From Muricauda sp. SCSIO 64092 (GTDB lineage Bacteria; Bacteroidota; Bacteroidia; Flavobacteriales; Flavobacteriaceae): DNA of 64,000 bases. This document shows, piece by piece, positions 35,468 to 44,799 of this stretch. The notes below the pieces were generated by a model that was not told where the DNA came from, did not search any database, and was given only the letters and a program-made list of their open reading frames with translations. Numbering within the stretch: the stretch's first letter is position 1; every line of letters starts with the position of its first letter. The stretch is taken from NCBI RefSeq assembly GCF_023016285.1, contig NZ_CP095413.1, forward strand, positions 5,346,501 through 5,410,500, given 5' to 3'. Both the position numbers and the translations under genes were made by a program.

Positions 35468-36491
35468 CCTCCACCTCTTTTCGCAAACGGGATCGACGGT
35501 CAAAGGCCTGTAGTTTTACGGTGACCTTACTTTCAATGAAATCGATTACCTGACATTGGATTTTGGTTTTGTACACTTTGTTCATATACGTAATCCCACC
35601 CGGGGACATCACATTTACTTCGACCAACTTTCCCCCAATAACATCAATCCCCACAAAAAACAATCCGTCCTTGACCAATTTGGGACCGATCTGTTTGCAC
35701 AGCGCCTTTTCCTCCTTGCTCATGGAATGCTTGGCCACCGATCCCCCTGCGGAGACATTGGAACGATGATCATCACTTCCAGGTACTCTTCGCATGGCCC
35801 CAATGGGTTCCCCATTTAATAGGAGTATGCGGACATCCCCTAAATCCGCACCTTCAATATATTCTTGAAGTATAACATAGTTAGAAGTTCCATCTGAGTT
35901 GGTTACATAAAAATCCAAAAGCGATTTTATATTGCTCATCGCCGATTTTTCAATCAAAATAACCCCTGATCCCCCAAAACCATTTAACGGCTTCAATATC
36001 ATTTTATCCGCAGTTGATTCCTTAATCTGCTGGACCAAGTATTTTTTGTTTTTGGACACATGGGTCACAGGAATAATATTGCTATGGCTGTCCCCAAATG
36101 CCGCTGTATAGAGCTTATTGTTCGCTTCGCGAAGTCCTTGAAGGGAATTCATAATAAAAACATCGTCCTTTACGGAATCCAAAAAATTGAGCATTAAAGG
36201 ATCCAATGGCGGATTGGCACGCATGAAAATCACGTCAAAACCTGCCAAGGGCAGCATTTCTTCCCTGATCTTGGCCTGTTTATAAAATGTTTTTAATGGG
36301 GCGGGAACCTTATCCATACGCCCAATAACGGTACAGAAGGCACTGGTAACGCTATTTCGGATGGTGAGATTTGCCGGGGTACAAATGGCTACACCGTGCT
36401 TACGTTTTACACATTCGTGGATTAGGGCGAGACTGGTATCGTTTTCTGGGTCAATTTCTTCCCAGGGATACATTAAGAAGCAAATATTCAT
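35460..36491 (-). CDS. Glutathione-synthetase-like ATP-grasp ligase
   Basis: A 343-residue ATP-grasp protein of the prokaryotic glutathione synthetase type. Segments: N-terminal NICFLMYPWEEID domain, FMRANPPLDP substrate loop, MILKPLNGFGGSGVIL (ATP-binding glycine-rich strand), and LVEVNVMSPGG (metal-binding Glu-x-Asn). These enzymes join a carboxylate to an amine with ATP via an acyl phosphate. GshB would complete glutathione, but no gshA-type gene is beside it. Instead it leads an operon with an N-formylglutamate amidohydrolase homologue and a QEGLA metallopeptidase, both overlapping. The product may be a modified amino acid or short peptide. Confidence 0.88.
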   Translation of the reverse strand: MNICFLMYPWEEIDPENDTSLALIHECVKRKHGVAICTPANLTIRNSVTSAFCTVIGRMDKVPAPLKTFYKQAKIREEMLPLAGFDVIFMRANPPLDPLMLNFLDSVKDDVFIMNSLQGLREANNKLYTAAFGDSHSNIIPVTHVSKNKKYLVQQIKESTADKMILKPLNGFGGSGVILIEKSAMSNIKSLLDFYVTNSDGTSNYVILQEYIEGADLGDVRILLLNGEPIGAMRRVPGSDDHRSNVSAGGSVAKHSMSKEEKALCKQIGPKLVKDGLFFVGIDVIGGKLVEVNVMSPGGITYMNKVYKTKIQCQVIDFIESKVTVKLQAFDRRSRLRKEVEDA

Positions 36492-36578
36492 CTCATCTAC
36501 AGTTTGTTTGAACCCTTAAAGTAAAGGATGTTTACAAGAAAACAAAGTTCAGACCCCAGAAGCTGTAAGATTTAAGGT

Positions 36579-37904
36579 TTATTTTACCTCATCATAGTGG
36601 TCGTCCCACTCTTTGATATGGGGTTCGCCCAATTTCCCAACGGATTTGGCCACTACCATGGAGACCGTAGCATCTCCCGTTACATTGACCACCGTACGGC
36701 ACATATCCAAGGGGCGGTCCACCGCAAAGATAAGGGCAAGGCCTATGGCCAATTTATCTGCTGGAAATCCTATGGATTCCAGTACAATCACCAACATTAC
36801 CATTCCGGCGCCGGGCACGGCCGCGGAACCAATGGAGGCCAATAAGGCGGTCAACACAATGGTCAACTGGTCGCCAAAAGTCAAGTCAAACCCCAAGGCC
36901 TGTGAAATGAAGACTGCGGCAACACCTTGGTATAAGCTAGTCCCATCCATATTGATGGTTGCGCCTACGGGAAGTACAAAACTGGAAACCTCCTTGTCAA
37001 CTCCAATGTGTTCTTCGACCCGTTCCATGGTTACGGGCAGGGTTGCGGCACTGGAACTTGTGGAAAATGCCAATAATTGTGCAGGGCTTATCTCCTTTAG
37101 GAACCAAAAGGGATTCTTTTTGGTAAACATAGTTACCACAAGGGTATAAAAAACAATCATCAGGAGCAAGCCAACAACAACGACACCGGAATATTTAAGC
37201 AGGGCCAGCAAGAGATCGGGATCACTTGAGGATACCACTACGCCGGCCAAAAGGGCAAATACGGCGTAAGGGGCGGTGAGCATTATCAGATCCACCATCT
37301 TGAGCACCACATCATTCAAGGCGTCAAAAAAGTCCTTGAGCGGTTTCGCCCTTTCTTCCCCAATGAGCAACATGGAAATGCCCAAGAAGATGGTAAAAAA
37401 GATGACCTGCAACATCAACGCATTGTTGCTCATGGCTTTTAAGGCGTTATCCGGGACCATGTCCACCAAAAACTGTAAAGGGCCACTTTCCTTTTGGTTC
37501 ATGGCTTCGTTCATCTTTGATTGCACCCCTTCGGAATTGGCGTAGGTCTCCGTCAATTTGGTTACGGTTTCTTCGGAAATTCCGTTCCCAGGTTTCGTAA
37601 TATTTACCAAAAGCAGACCAATACTGATTGCTACCACGGTTGTCATGATATATATCCCAATAGTGCGCAAGCCTATGTTCCTGAATTTGGAAATATCCTT
37701 TAAATCCGAGATTCCTTTGACCAAGGAAGCTATAATCAAGGGAATGGCAATAAGTTTTAGGAGTTTGACAAAAATGGTACCAAAAGGTTGGATCCAATCA
37801 GAAACGAAGTCCTTACCCCAATCTATACCGGTCATTATAAAACCAAAGACAATACCCAGAACCATCCCAATAAGGATTTTCCAGTGAAGTTCAAGTTTAC
37901 GCAT
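36579..37904 (-). CDS. Dicarboxylate/amino acid:cation symporter
   Basis: A 441-residue transporter of the DAACS family (GltP/DctA). ATG 37904 is used rather than the TTG two codons upstream. Eight or so hydrophobic helices plus two re-entrant loops are visible. Signatures: AFSTSSSAATLPVTMERVEE (serine-rich hairpin 1), ATINMDGTSLYQG (helix 7 NMDGT) and DRPLDMCRTVVNVTGDA (helix 8 with the Asp/Arg substrate residues). The Arg in helix 8 fits glutamate or aspartate as substrate, driven by Na+ or H+. It is a single minus-strand gene between the ATP-grasp operon and aroC. Confidence 0.93.
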   Translation of the reverse strand: MRKLELHWKILIGMVLGIVFGFIMTGIDWGKDFVSDWIQPFGTIFVKLLKLIAIPLIIASLVKGISDLKDISKFRNIGLRTIGIYIMTTVVAISIGLLLVNITKPGNGISEETVTKLTETYANSEGVQSKMNEAMNQKESGPLQFLVDMVPDNALKAMSNNALMLQVIFFTIFLGISMLLIGEERAKPLKDFFDALNDVVLKMVDLIMLTAPYAVFALLAGVVVSSSDPDLLLALLKYSGVVVVGLLLMIVFYTLVVTMFTKKNPFWFLKEISPAQLLAFSTSSSAATLPVTMERVEEHIGVDKEVSSFVLPVGATINMDGTSLYQGVAAVFISQALGFDLTFGDQLTIVLTALLASIGSAAVPGAGMVMLVIVLESIGFPADKLAIGLALIFAVDRPLDMCRTVVNVTGDATVSMVVAKSVGKLGEPHIKEWDDHYDEVK

Positions 37905-37957
37905 AATCAAGATTTGGGAGTCAAGATAAGGTTTTGGGACAAAATGCCCTAAATCTT

Positions 37958-39022
37958 TTAAATTTTGTTGGCCCGGGCCCGTAAAGCAAAATCTGCCAAG
38001 ACCAGGGCGGTCATCGCCTCTACAATAGGTACGGCCCTGGGCACCACACAGGGATCATGCCTTCCTTTCCCTTGGGTGGTAACGGTGTTCCCATCCTTAT
38101 CGATTGTCTCGTAGCCCTGAAGAACAGTGGCGACCGGTTTAAAGGCAACATTGAAATAGATATCCATTCCATTACTGATACCCCCCTGGACACCTCCACT
38201 TTTATTCGTTTTTGTGGTTCCGTCGGAATTAAAGGAGTCGTTATGTTCACTCCCCAGCATCCTTACCCCGTCAAAACCACTTCCATATTCAAAGCCTTTT
38301 ACGGCGTTGATGGAGAGCATGGCCTTGCCCAAATCGGCATGCAGCTTATCGAAGACCGGTTCGCCAAGACCAATCGGTACATTTTGAGCCACACAGCTAA
38401 TAACACCCCCAATGGTGTCCCCTTGTTTTTTGATGGATTTGATGTATTCCTCCATCTTTTTGGCCATTTCGGTATCTGGACAGCGCACCGGGTTGGATTC
38501 GGTCAATGTAAAATCCAGTTCTTGATACGGCTTATTGAGTTTTAGTTCCCCAACCTGTGAAACAAAGGCATTGATTTTTATGTGGGACAACAACTGTTTT
38601 GCCACGGCCCCTGCCACTACCCTACTTGCCGTTTCCCGGGCCGAACTTCTTCCTCCACCCCGATAATCACGAAAACCATATTTCTTATCGTATACATAAT
38701 CTGCATGGGAAGGACGGTAAGAATCCTTAATATGGGAGTAATCCTTGGATTTTTGATTGGTATTGTAGATGGTAAATCCTATGGGGGTTCCTGTGGTCTT
38801 CCCTTCAAAAATTCCCGAAAGGAACTCCACGGTATCGGGTTCCTTTCGTTGGGTCACAATGGCCGATTGGCCGGGCTTGCGGCGATTCAGTTCGTTTTGT
38901 ATCGTCTCTAAATCCAATTCCAATCCTGAAGGACAGCCATCGATTACCCCACCAATGGCCGTACCGTGGGACTCACCAAAGGTCGTTAAACGAAATAGGC
39001 TTCCAAAAGTGTTTCCGGCCAT
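37958..39022 (-). CDS. aroC: Chorismate synthase
   Basis: A 354-residue protein matching AroC throughout. It converts 5-enolpyruvylshikimate-3-phosphate to chorismate, using reduced FMN, in the cytoplasm. ATG 39022 gives the conserved start [19 protein letters not shown]; a longer frame adds 7 residues with no support. Other signature segments are [20 protein letters not shown] and the late [19 protein letters not shown] textbook promoter lies 18 bases upstream. The gene stands alone. Confidence 0.97.
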   Translation of the reverse strand: MAGNTFGSLFRLTTFGESHGTAIGGVIDGCPSGLELDLETIQNELNRRKPGQSAIVTQRKEPDTVEFLSGIFEGKTTGTPIGFTIYNTNQKSKDYSHIKDSYRPSHADYVYDKKYGFRDYRGGGRSSARETASRVVAGAVAKQLLSHIKINAFVSQVGELKLNKPYQELDFTLTESNPVRCPDTEMAKKMEEYIKSIKKQGDTIGGVISCVAQNVPIGLGEPVFDKLHADLGKAMLSINAVKGFEYGSGFDGVRMLGSEHNDSFNSDGTTKTNKSGGVQGGISNGMDIYFNVAFKPVATVLQGYETIDKDGNTVTTQGKGRHDPCVVPRAVPIVEAMTALVLADFALRARANKI

Positions 39023-39040
39023 AGTTTCCCTGTTAAGCGC

Positions 39041-39070
39041 CAAAGGTAAATTTTATACCGTTCATACAAA
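39041..39070 (-). promoter_or_regulatory. aroC promoter, TTTG-N18-TACCTTTG
   Basis: Read on the minus strand, TTTG (39070-39067) is followed by 18 bases and TACCTTTG (39048-39041). This is an exact match to the Bacteroidota primary-sigma consensus, 18 bases before the aroC ATG. Confidence 0.8.
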
Positions 39071-39209
39071 AACATACCAATCGGTTAAACTTTACCAAAC
39101 ACTTTAATCTTGTGGTAATCTTTAGTTAACCGTAAACTCACAAACAATTGACATCTTATTCATTTACAGTTTATTCCTACACACTTACTTTGTATGAAAC
39201 TATTCTACA

Positions 39210-40118
39210 TTGAAAAAAAGGAAGATTGAGGTTGCCGTAATTTCCGATGTACATTTAGGCACCTACGGTTGCCATGCCGATGAACTTATTGCCTATCTCA
39301 ATAGCATTCAGCCCAAGAAACTGGTGCTTAATGGGGACATCATTGATATTTGGCAATTCAGTAAACGCTATTTTCCCGCATCACATCTTAAGGTATTGAA
39401 AAAACTGATTGGTATGGCTTCCAAGGGCACCGAAGTATTCTACATTACCGGGAATCATGATGAGATGCTCCGAAAATTTGCCCCTACCAGCATGGGCAAC
39501 GTAAAAATTCTAAATAAACTCGTCCTTAACCTGGATGGTAAGAAAGCGTGGATATTCCATGGGGACGTATTCGATATTTCCATTCAAAAGGCCAAATGGA
39601 TCGCCAGACTTGGGAGTTATGGCTATGATTTCCTTATCCTGCTCAATAGCTTGGTGAACTGGTGCTTGAAAAAACTGGGGCGTGAGAAATATTCCCTTTC
39701 AAAACGCATAAAAAACAGTGTCAAGACTGCGGTGAAATATATTAATGATTTTGAAAGGGTGGCCACTGAACTCGCTATTGAAAACCATTACGATTATGTT
39801 GTTTGCGGACACATCCATCAACCTAAAAAGGAAGTGGTCGAAAACAAGCATGGGAAAACAACATATCTAAATTCAGGGGACTGGGTGGAAAACCTGACCG
39901 CTTTGGAATACTCCTTTAAACGATGGAAAGTCTACCGATACAATCATGATAAGCTTTCCCCATTCTTTGTGGATGAGGATTTAAAGGAAATGGACATGAA
40001 CGAATTGATTGCGTCCATTACCAATACATCCGATATCGAGGACATGGAAGTCCATGAGGAGCAAGAGGAGAAATCACTGGACAAGCAAGGCTTCACGGAG
40101 AATAGTGACGGGATGTAG
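39210..40118 (+). CDS. UDP-2,3-diacylglucosamine diphosphatase-like metallophosphoesterase
   Basis: A 302-residue calcineurin-like phosphoesterase. Metal-site motifs are ISDVHLG, LNGDIIDIW, ITGNHDEM and VCGHIHQP. The size and the helical insert resemble LpxH-type enzymes that hydrolyse UDP-2,3-diacylglucosamine in lipid A synthesis, though this family has paralogues of other function. The start is TTG at 39210: an in-frame TGA lies four codons upstream and no ATG exists before the first catalytic motif. An out-of-frame ATG at 39194 opens an 11-codon frame across the TTG; loss of one A from the A7 tract would join the two. The acidic C-terminus overlaps the convergent FAD gene by 45 bases. Confidence 0.82.
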   Translation: MKKRKIEVAVISDVHLGTYGCHADELIAYLNSIQPKKLVLNGDIIDIWQFSKRYFPASHLKVLKKLIGMASKGTEVFYITGNHDEMLRKFAPTSMGNVKILNKLVLNLDGKKAWIFHGDVFDISIQKAKWIARLGSYGYDFLILLNSLVNWCLKKLGREKYSLSKRIKNSVKTAVKYINDFERVATELAIENHYDYVVCGHIHQPKKEVVENKHGKTTYLNSGDWVENLTALEYSFKRWKVYRYNHDKLSPFFVDEDLKEMDMNELIASITNTSDIEDMEVHEEQEEKSLDKQGFTENSDGM

Positions 40119-42980
40119 CGCCTTTTTTCCCGTACCATCAAAAATCTGATGCCTACAACTGGTGCCATTTGCCGCTATAATGGTTTGGGGTGACGATTTT
40201 CTGACCGCAGGAAACAATTTAAGCTCCCCTATGGACATGCTTACGTCATAATGCTCCTTCTCATAGCCAAAGGAACCTGCCATTCCACAGCATCCGGAAG
40301 GGATAATGGTTACTTTGTAATTTTTGGGAAGGTTCAGGATATCAAAAGTAACTTTTTGGTTGGAAAGCGCTTTTTGATGACAATGTCCGTGAATTTTTAT
40401 TTCTTTCTTTTCCGAAGTAAACATAAGGTCCGAAATATGTCCTTCCTCTATTTCCCTGGCTAAAAATTCTTCTATTAAAAATGAATTTTCACCCAATTCC
40501 CTTAAGTCATTTGATGCGCTGACCAATCGTTTGTATTCGTCCCTAAAAGAGAGTATTGCAGAAGGTTCAATTCCCAAAATTGGAAGCTGCTTTTTTATGT
40601 AGGGCGCAATCTTTTCAAGATTGGTCTCGGCCAATTTTTTGGCTTCCTTTAAAAAACCTTTGGAAAGGTAGGTACGGCCACTTTCGGCATAAAACAGATG
40701 GATTTTATAGCCCAGTTGATGTAACAATCGAATTGCATCCCGTCCCACTTCAACATCCAGATACGTAGTAAATTCATCGAGGTAGAGCACCACTTCCCTT
40801 CCGTTTTCAATTTGGGGAAGTTTATCCAGGAATTTCTGAAAATCAAACCGATATACCTTTGGAAGCGAACGTTCCTTGGCCACGCCCGTAGCTTTTTTCA
40901 GCAGGGTTCCTATTGGTGAACCATAAACGAGATTGGTCATACCGGATATCCTGCTGGCCAAGCTATTGATCTTGGTGTTATGAGCAAAAAGCTTGGAACG
41001 AAGCGAATATCCGTTGGCTTCCTGGTATTGGTATTGGAATTCCGATTTTAAACTGGCCACATCCACATTACTGGGACATTCGCTGGCACAGGCCTTGCAG
41101 CTGATACATAGATCAAAAACGGCCTTTAATTCCTTATGGTCAAAACGGTTGGGTTTTTCCGAGTTGGTTAAAAACTCCCGTAAGGCATTTGCCCTGGCCC
41201 TAGTGGTATCCTTTTCATTTTTAGTGGCATGGTAGCTGGGACACATCCCACCCTTCATTTCATGGGATTTTCTGCAATCCCCACTCCCATTGCACTTTTC
41301 CGTAGCCCTAAGAATACCTTCACTATCCGAAAAATCAAGTAATGTCTTGATTTCAGGTTCTTTCCTATCGATATCATATCGCAATGATTGGTCCATTGGG
41401 AAAGGGTCAACAATTTTTCCGGGATTAAAAATATTGTTGGGATCAAAGTAGGATTTAATGCGTCTGAGGAGTTCGTAGTTCTTGTTGCCGATCATTAAGG
41501 GAATAAACTCCGCCCTGACAATACCGTCGCCATGTTCCCCACTAAAACTTCCATTATACTTTTTGGTTAAATGGGCAACCTCGGTGGTAATCTTGCGGAA
41601 CAGTGCCACATCATCCGATTTCTTAAGATTTAAAATGGGCCTTAAATGGAGTTCTCCGGCACCGGCATGGGCATAGTACACGGCTTGCTGGCGATACCCC
41701 TCCATAATTGCCGTGAACTCCGCGATGAAATCCTTTAGATCGTCCAGGGCCACCGCTGTGTCCTCAATACACGCTACCGCTTTTCTATCCCCTACGATGT
41801 TTCCCAAAAGGCCAAGACCCGCCTTTCGCAATTCTATGGCTTTTTGGATATCGCCGTCATATAAAACCGGACTGGCATAGCTACGTCCCGTTTTATCAGT
41901 GGTTCCCAATAGATCGGTAACCGCTTTCTCCCGCCCTTCAATGGAATCTGCCTTCACTTCCAGCATTAGGATGGCCGCAGGGTCCCCTTCCACAAAAAAG
42001 CGATTTTCCAGTTGTTGTCGGTTGTTTTTGGTGCAATCCAAAATTACCTTGTCCATCATTTCACATAGATGGAGTTGGTGTTGCATTACTGGGGCCACAT
42101 CGGCCAGACAGTCTTCCAAAGTATGGTATTGGGTACATACCATGGCCGCATATTCCGGGGGGAGTGCGTCCAATTGAAGTGTGATTTCAGTGGTAATTGC
42201 CAAAGTGCCCTCACTACCACACAGCAACTTGCAAAAATTAAAGGCCTTTTTTGAGTCCCCAAAAACTTCATTCTTGAGCAATTCATCCACGGCATACCCC
42301 GTATTTCGACGATGTATTTTAGGACTGGGGAACTCTCTTTCGATTTCAGCCACAATTTCTTGATTTGAAAGCTCCGCTTCCAACTTGGCGTACAGTTGTC
42401 CCTCCAAGTCCTTCTGTGCGGCTTTGGTACGGAACCCGGTTTGGGTAACTTCCCCAAAGGACACTTCATTTCCATCGGAAAGCACCGCCTTCAAGGCCAC
42501 TACTTTGTCCCGTGTTACCCCATATTGGATCGATGTGGTCCCGGAACTGTTATTGCCCACCATACCACCTATCATACAACGATTTGAGGTAGAAGTATCC
42601 GGTCCAAAGAACAGACCGTGGGGTTTTAAAAACCGATTTAGTTCATCCCTGACCACGCCAGGTTGTACAACTACTTGTTGTTTTTCCTTGTCCAAATGGA
42701 GAATCTTGGTCAGATATCTGGAGGTATCCACTATGATGCCATCACCAACACATTGACCGGCCAAAGACGTTCCCGCCGACCTTGGAATCAACCCCACTTT
42801 GTTCCCAGTGGCAAAAAGGACCAGTTTTTTTAGATCATCCCCATTTTTTGGGTAGGCGACCGCCAAAGGAATTTTTCGGTACACGGAAGCGTCCGTTGCA
42901 TAGATGGATTTTGTGAGGTCATCATACATTAACTCCCCTTTCAGTTCTTGGGAAAGTGAAAAAAGTGAAGATTTATTCAA
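40074..42980 (-). CDS. FAD-linked oxidase fused to Fe-S/CCG oxidoreductase (D-lactate/glycolate type)
   Basis: About 968 residues in two parts. The N-terminal half is an FAD-binding PCMH domain (VGLIPRSAGTSLAGQCVG) and an FAD-linked oxidase C-terminal domain ending GEHGDGIVRAEF. The second half has two iron-sulphur sets (CNGSGDCRKS and CISCKACASECPSNV) and CCG repeats (HGHCHQKAL, PSGCCGMAGSFGYE). Such membrane-linked enzymes oxidise D-lactate, glycolate or D-2-hydroxyglutarate and pass electrons to quinone. The start is taken as TTG 42980; the longer frame to 43034 would run upstream of the -7 element at 43020-43027. ATG 42929 is an alternative that cuts the N-terminal helix. Confidence 0.88.
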   Translation of the reverse strand: MNKSSLFSLSQELKGELMYDDLTKSIYATDASVYRKIPLAVAYPKNGDDLKKLVLFATGNKVGLIPRSAGTSLAGQCVGDGIIVDTSRYLTKILHLDKEKQQVVVQPGVVRDELNRFLKPHGLFFGPDTSTSNRCMIGGMVGNNSSGTTSIQYGVTRDKVVALKAVLSDGNEVSFGEVTQTGFRTKAAQKDLEGQLYAKLEAELSNQEIVAEIEREFPSPKIHRRNTGYAVDELLKNEVFGDSKKAFNFCKLLCGSEGTLAITTEITLQLDALPPEYAAMVCTQYHTLEDCLADVAPVMQHQLHLCEMMDKVILDCTKNNRQQLENRFFVEGDPAAILMLEVKADSIEGREKAVTDLLGTTDKTGRSYASPVLYDGDIQKAIELRKAGLGLLGNIVGDRKAVACIEDTAVALDDLKDFIAEFTAIMEGYRQQAVYYAHAGAGELHLRPILNLKKSDDVALFRKITTEVAHLTKKYNGSFSGEHGDGIVRAEFIPLMIGNKNYELLRRIKSYFDPNNIFNPGKIVDPFPMDQSLRYDIDRKEPEIKTLLDFSDSEGILRATEKCNGSGDCRKSHEMKGGMCPSYHATKNEKDTTRARANALREFLTNSEKPNRFDHKELKAVFDLCISCKACASECPSNVDVASLKSEFQYQYQEANGYSLRSKLFAHNTKINSLASRISGMTNLVYGSPIGTLLKKATGVAKERSLPKVYRFDFQKFLDKLPQIENGREVVLYLDEFTTYLDVEVGRDAIRLLHQLGYKIHLFYAESGRTYLSKGFLKEAKKLAETNLEKIAPYIKKQLPILGIEPSAILSFRDEYKRLVSASNDLRELGENSFLIEEFLAREIEEGHISDLMFTSEKKEIKIHGHCHQKALSNQKVTFDILNLPKNYKVTIIPSGCCGMAGSFGYEKEHYDVSMSIGELKLFPAVRKSSPQTIIAANGTSCRHQIFDGTGKKALHPVTILREALLVQ

Positions 42981-43019
42981 TGTGGAACAATTTTTGGACG
43001 GTAAAATAAGTTTTGTTTC

Positions 43020-43027
43020 CAAAGTTA
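43020..43027 (-). promoter_or_regulatory. Promoter -7 element of the FAD/Fe-S oxidoreductase
   Basis: On the minus strand TAACTTTG matches TAnnTTTG. A TTG box lies about 24 bases upstream, slightly wide. The RNA should begin near 43012, which argues for a translation start at 42980 rather than 43034. Confidence 0.55.
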
Positions 43028-43069
43028 TGGACAAAACTATTCTTTAATTTTCAACTAAAAACGAACTGT

Positions 43070-43564
43070 ATGAAGATTACCACATTTTTTAGTATTACAT
43101 TTTTATTTGCAACTTCTTTCCTAGGCGCCCAGAGCATTGCCGATCATGCCCTCGGACTGCGTTTGGGGGACAGCGATGGTCTTGGCGCGGAGATTTCATA
43201 TCAAAAATCCATTGGCCGGTACAATCGAGCCGAATTCAATTTAGGTTGGCGGGACAGTCGGGAGTTTGATGCTTTTAAACTTACTGGACTGTACCAATGG
43301 GTGCATAATTTGGACGGCGGATTCAATTGGTATTACGGTTTTGGTGGCGGTATTGGTAATGTGGATTTTGAAGCCGTACCCAACGGCGATGATGATGATG
43401 GGTTCTTTGTATTTGGTGCCGGAAACATTGGACTGGAATACGATTTTGACATCCCCTTGTTGATTTCATTGGACTTTAGACCGGAATTGGGCCTCATTGG
43501 CTATGATGGGTTTGATGACAACTTTGACTTTGATATTGCACTGGGTATCCGTTACCAATTTTAG
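43070..43564 (+). CDS. Small outer-membrane beta-barrel-like exported protein
   Basis: A 164-residue exported protein; ATG 43070 gives a signal ending FLGAQS, whereas the open frame runs 19 residues further upstream without signal. The mature part alternates polar and aromatic residues (YNRAEFNLGWRDSREF, WYYGFGGGIG, IGLEYDFDIP) and ends in Phe (LGIRYQF), which is the outer-membrane barrel sorting signal. It may be a small eight-stranded barrel. A run of Asp (GDDDDGF) lies in one loop. No close family is recognised. Divergent from the FAD oxidoreductase and followed by a terminator. Confidence 0.78.
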   Translation: MKITTFFSITFLFATSFLGAQSIADHALGLRLGDSDGLGAEISYQKSIGRYNRAEFNLGWRDSREFDAFKLTGLYQWVHNLDGGFNWYYGFGGGIGNVDFEAVPNGDDDDGFFVFGAGNIGLEYDFDIPLLISLDFRPELGLIGYDGFDDNFDFDIALGIRYQF

Positions 43565-43587
43565 CCTTTTTGATCCCATTATATATG

Positions 43588-43612
43588 AAGTGCTCCCAGG
43601 AGCACTTTTTTT
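43588..43612 (+). terminator. Intrinsic terminator
   Basis: An 8-bp stem AAGTGCTC/GAGCACTT with a CCAG loop and a T-run of seven or more, 23 bases after the barrel-like gene. Confidence 0.9.
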
Positions 43613-43629
43613 ATGCCTTGCAATATCAT

Positions 43630-43637
43630 TACCTTTG
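43630..43637 (+). promoter_or_regulatory. Promoter -7 element of the redoxin lipoprotein gene
   Basis: TACCTTTG, an exact TAnnTTTG match, ends 20 bases before ATG 43658. A -33 box was not clearly seen, since the upstream bases are the T-run of the terminator. Confidence 0.6.
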
Positions 43638-43657
43638 GACCAAATTTTAAATCAGTC

Positions 43658-44770
43658 ATGAAAAAATTTGTTGTAGGTCTTCTGGTTACCGTTCTTTTTG
43701 CGGCTTGTAATTCCACTCCCGAAGGATATGTGCTCAATGGCGAATTGCGGGGGGATGTAGAGAATGGCACAAAGGTCTTTTTAAAAACTGCCGATTCCCT
43801 AAGAAGGGCATTGGTAGACATTGATACCGCCACCGTGGAAAATGGGCAATTTACCTTTTTGGGTAATTCGGATGTTCCCCAAATGTATTATCTGTTTGTT
43901 GATGGAATTAGGGGCAATTCCCCAGTGATTATGGAAAATGGGGAAATTACCTTTAAAGCACAAGTGGACAGTCTCATCTTTGCTGAAGTAAAAGGTACCC
44001 CCCAAAACAATTTGTTCATGGATTATCTGGAAGAATCCAGAAGATTGGGTTCCATGTCCAAAACAATGAACGATGATTTTAGGAAAGCCAGCCTTGCCAA
44101 GGATACGGCTACGGTTGAGGCACTACGGGCCGAGTATTTTGAACTGCAGGAGAGAGCAAAGGATTTTGAACTGGATTTTGTTAAGGCGCATCCGGATGCA
44201 CTGATATCTGCCTTGATTTTGGAAAAAATAATGGCATCGAAGGTGTTGCCCTTTGATGAGGTTCAAAGCCTTTATGAAGCCCTTACCCCAGAAGTTAAAG
44301 ACTCCAAACCTGGGAAGCGCATGGAAAAAGAACTGGAAAAGGCAAAAACTACGGCCATAGGCACCAAAGCTCCCGAGTTTTCGGGACCTACACCCAACGG
44401 GGAACAATTGGCCCTGAACGATGTTAAGGGAAAATTGACCTTAATCGATTTTTGGGCCGCATGGTGCAAGCCGTGCCGGATGGAAAACCCCAATATTGTC
44501 TCCGTCTATGAAAAATACAAGGATAAAGGACTTAATGTGGTTGGTGTTTCCCTAGATCGAAAAAAGGAAGACTGGATAAATGCCATAGAAAGTGACGGAT
44601 TGTCCTGGAACCATGTATCCCATCTTCAATATTTTAACGATCCCATTGCACAGATGTACCAGGTAAATGCCATACCGGCTGCTTTTTTATTGGATGAAAA
44701 TGGGGTCATTGTTGCCAAAAACCTGCGCGGGCCGGCCCTGGAGCAGAAAGTTGCGGAGCTTTTGAATTAA
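43658..44770 (+). CDS. Thioredoxin-like lipoprotein with DUF4369 domain
   Basis: A 370-residue exported protein; ATG 43658 gives a lipobox (LFAAC) and the longer frame adds 15 residues without signal. The first domain (about 25-125, GYVLNGELRGDVENGTKVFL) is DUF4369. The last 140 residues are an AhpC/TSA-redoxin domain with WAAWCKPC, so Cys270 and Cys273 form the CxxC pair, followed by VVGVSLDRKKEDW and a cis-Pro near NAIPAAFLL. These proteins reduce or rearrange disulfides in the periplasm and are frequent in this phylum. Single gene with its own promoter. Confidence 0.9.
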   Translation: MKKFVVGLLVTVLFAACNSTPEGYVLNGELRGDVENGTKVFLKTADSLRRALVDIDTATVENGQFTFLGNSDVPQMYYLFVDGIRGNSPVIMENGEITFKAQVDSLIFAEVKGTPQNNLFMDYLEESRRLGSMSKTMNDDFRKASLAKDTATVEALRAEYFELQERAKDFELDFVKAHPDALISALILEKIMASKVLPFDEVQSLYEALTPEVKDSKPGKRMEKELEKAKTTAIGTKAPEFSGPTPNGEQLALNDVKGKLTLIDFWAAWCKPCRMENPNIVSVYEKYKDKGLNVVGVSLDRKKEDWINAIESDGLSWNHVSHLQYFNDPIAQMYQVNAIPAAFLLDENGVIVAKNLRGPALEQKVAELLN

Positions 44771-44799
44771 AATAACGTAAGTTCCATAGAAGAAAATTA

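Noticed and set aside
35460..36491. Naming the ATP-grasp gene gshB
   Set aside because: Fold and length fit, but no glutamate-cysteine ligase is nearby and the operon partners point to another product.
42981..43034. Upstream start of the FAD/Fe-S gene at 43034
   Set aside because: The extra 18 residues would begin upstream of the -7 element at 43020-43027, so they cannot be on the same transcript from that promoter.
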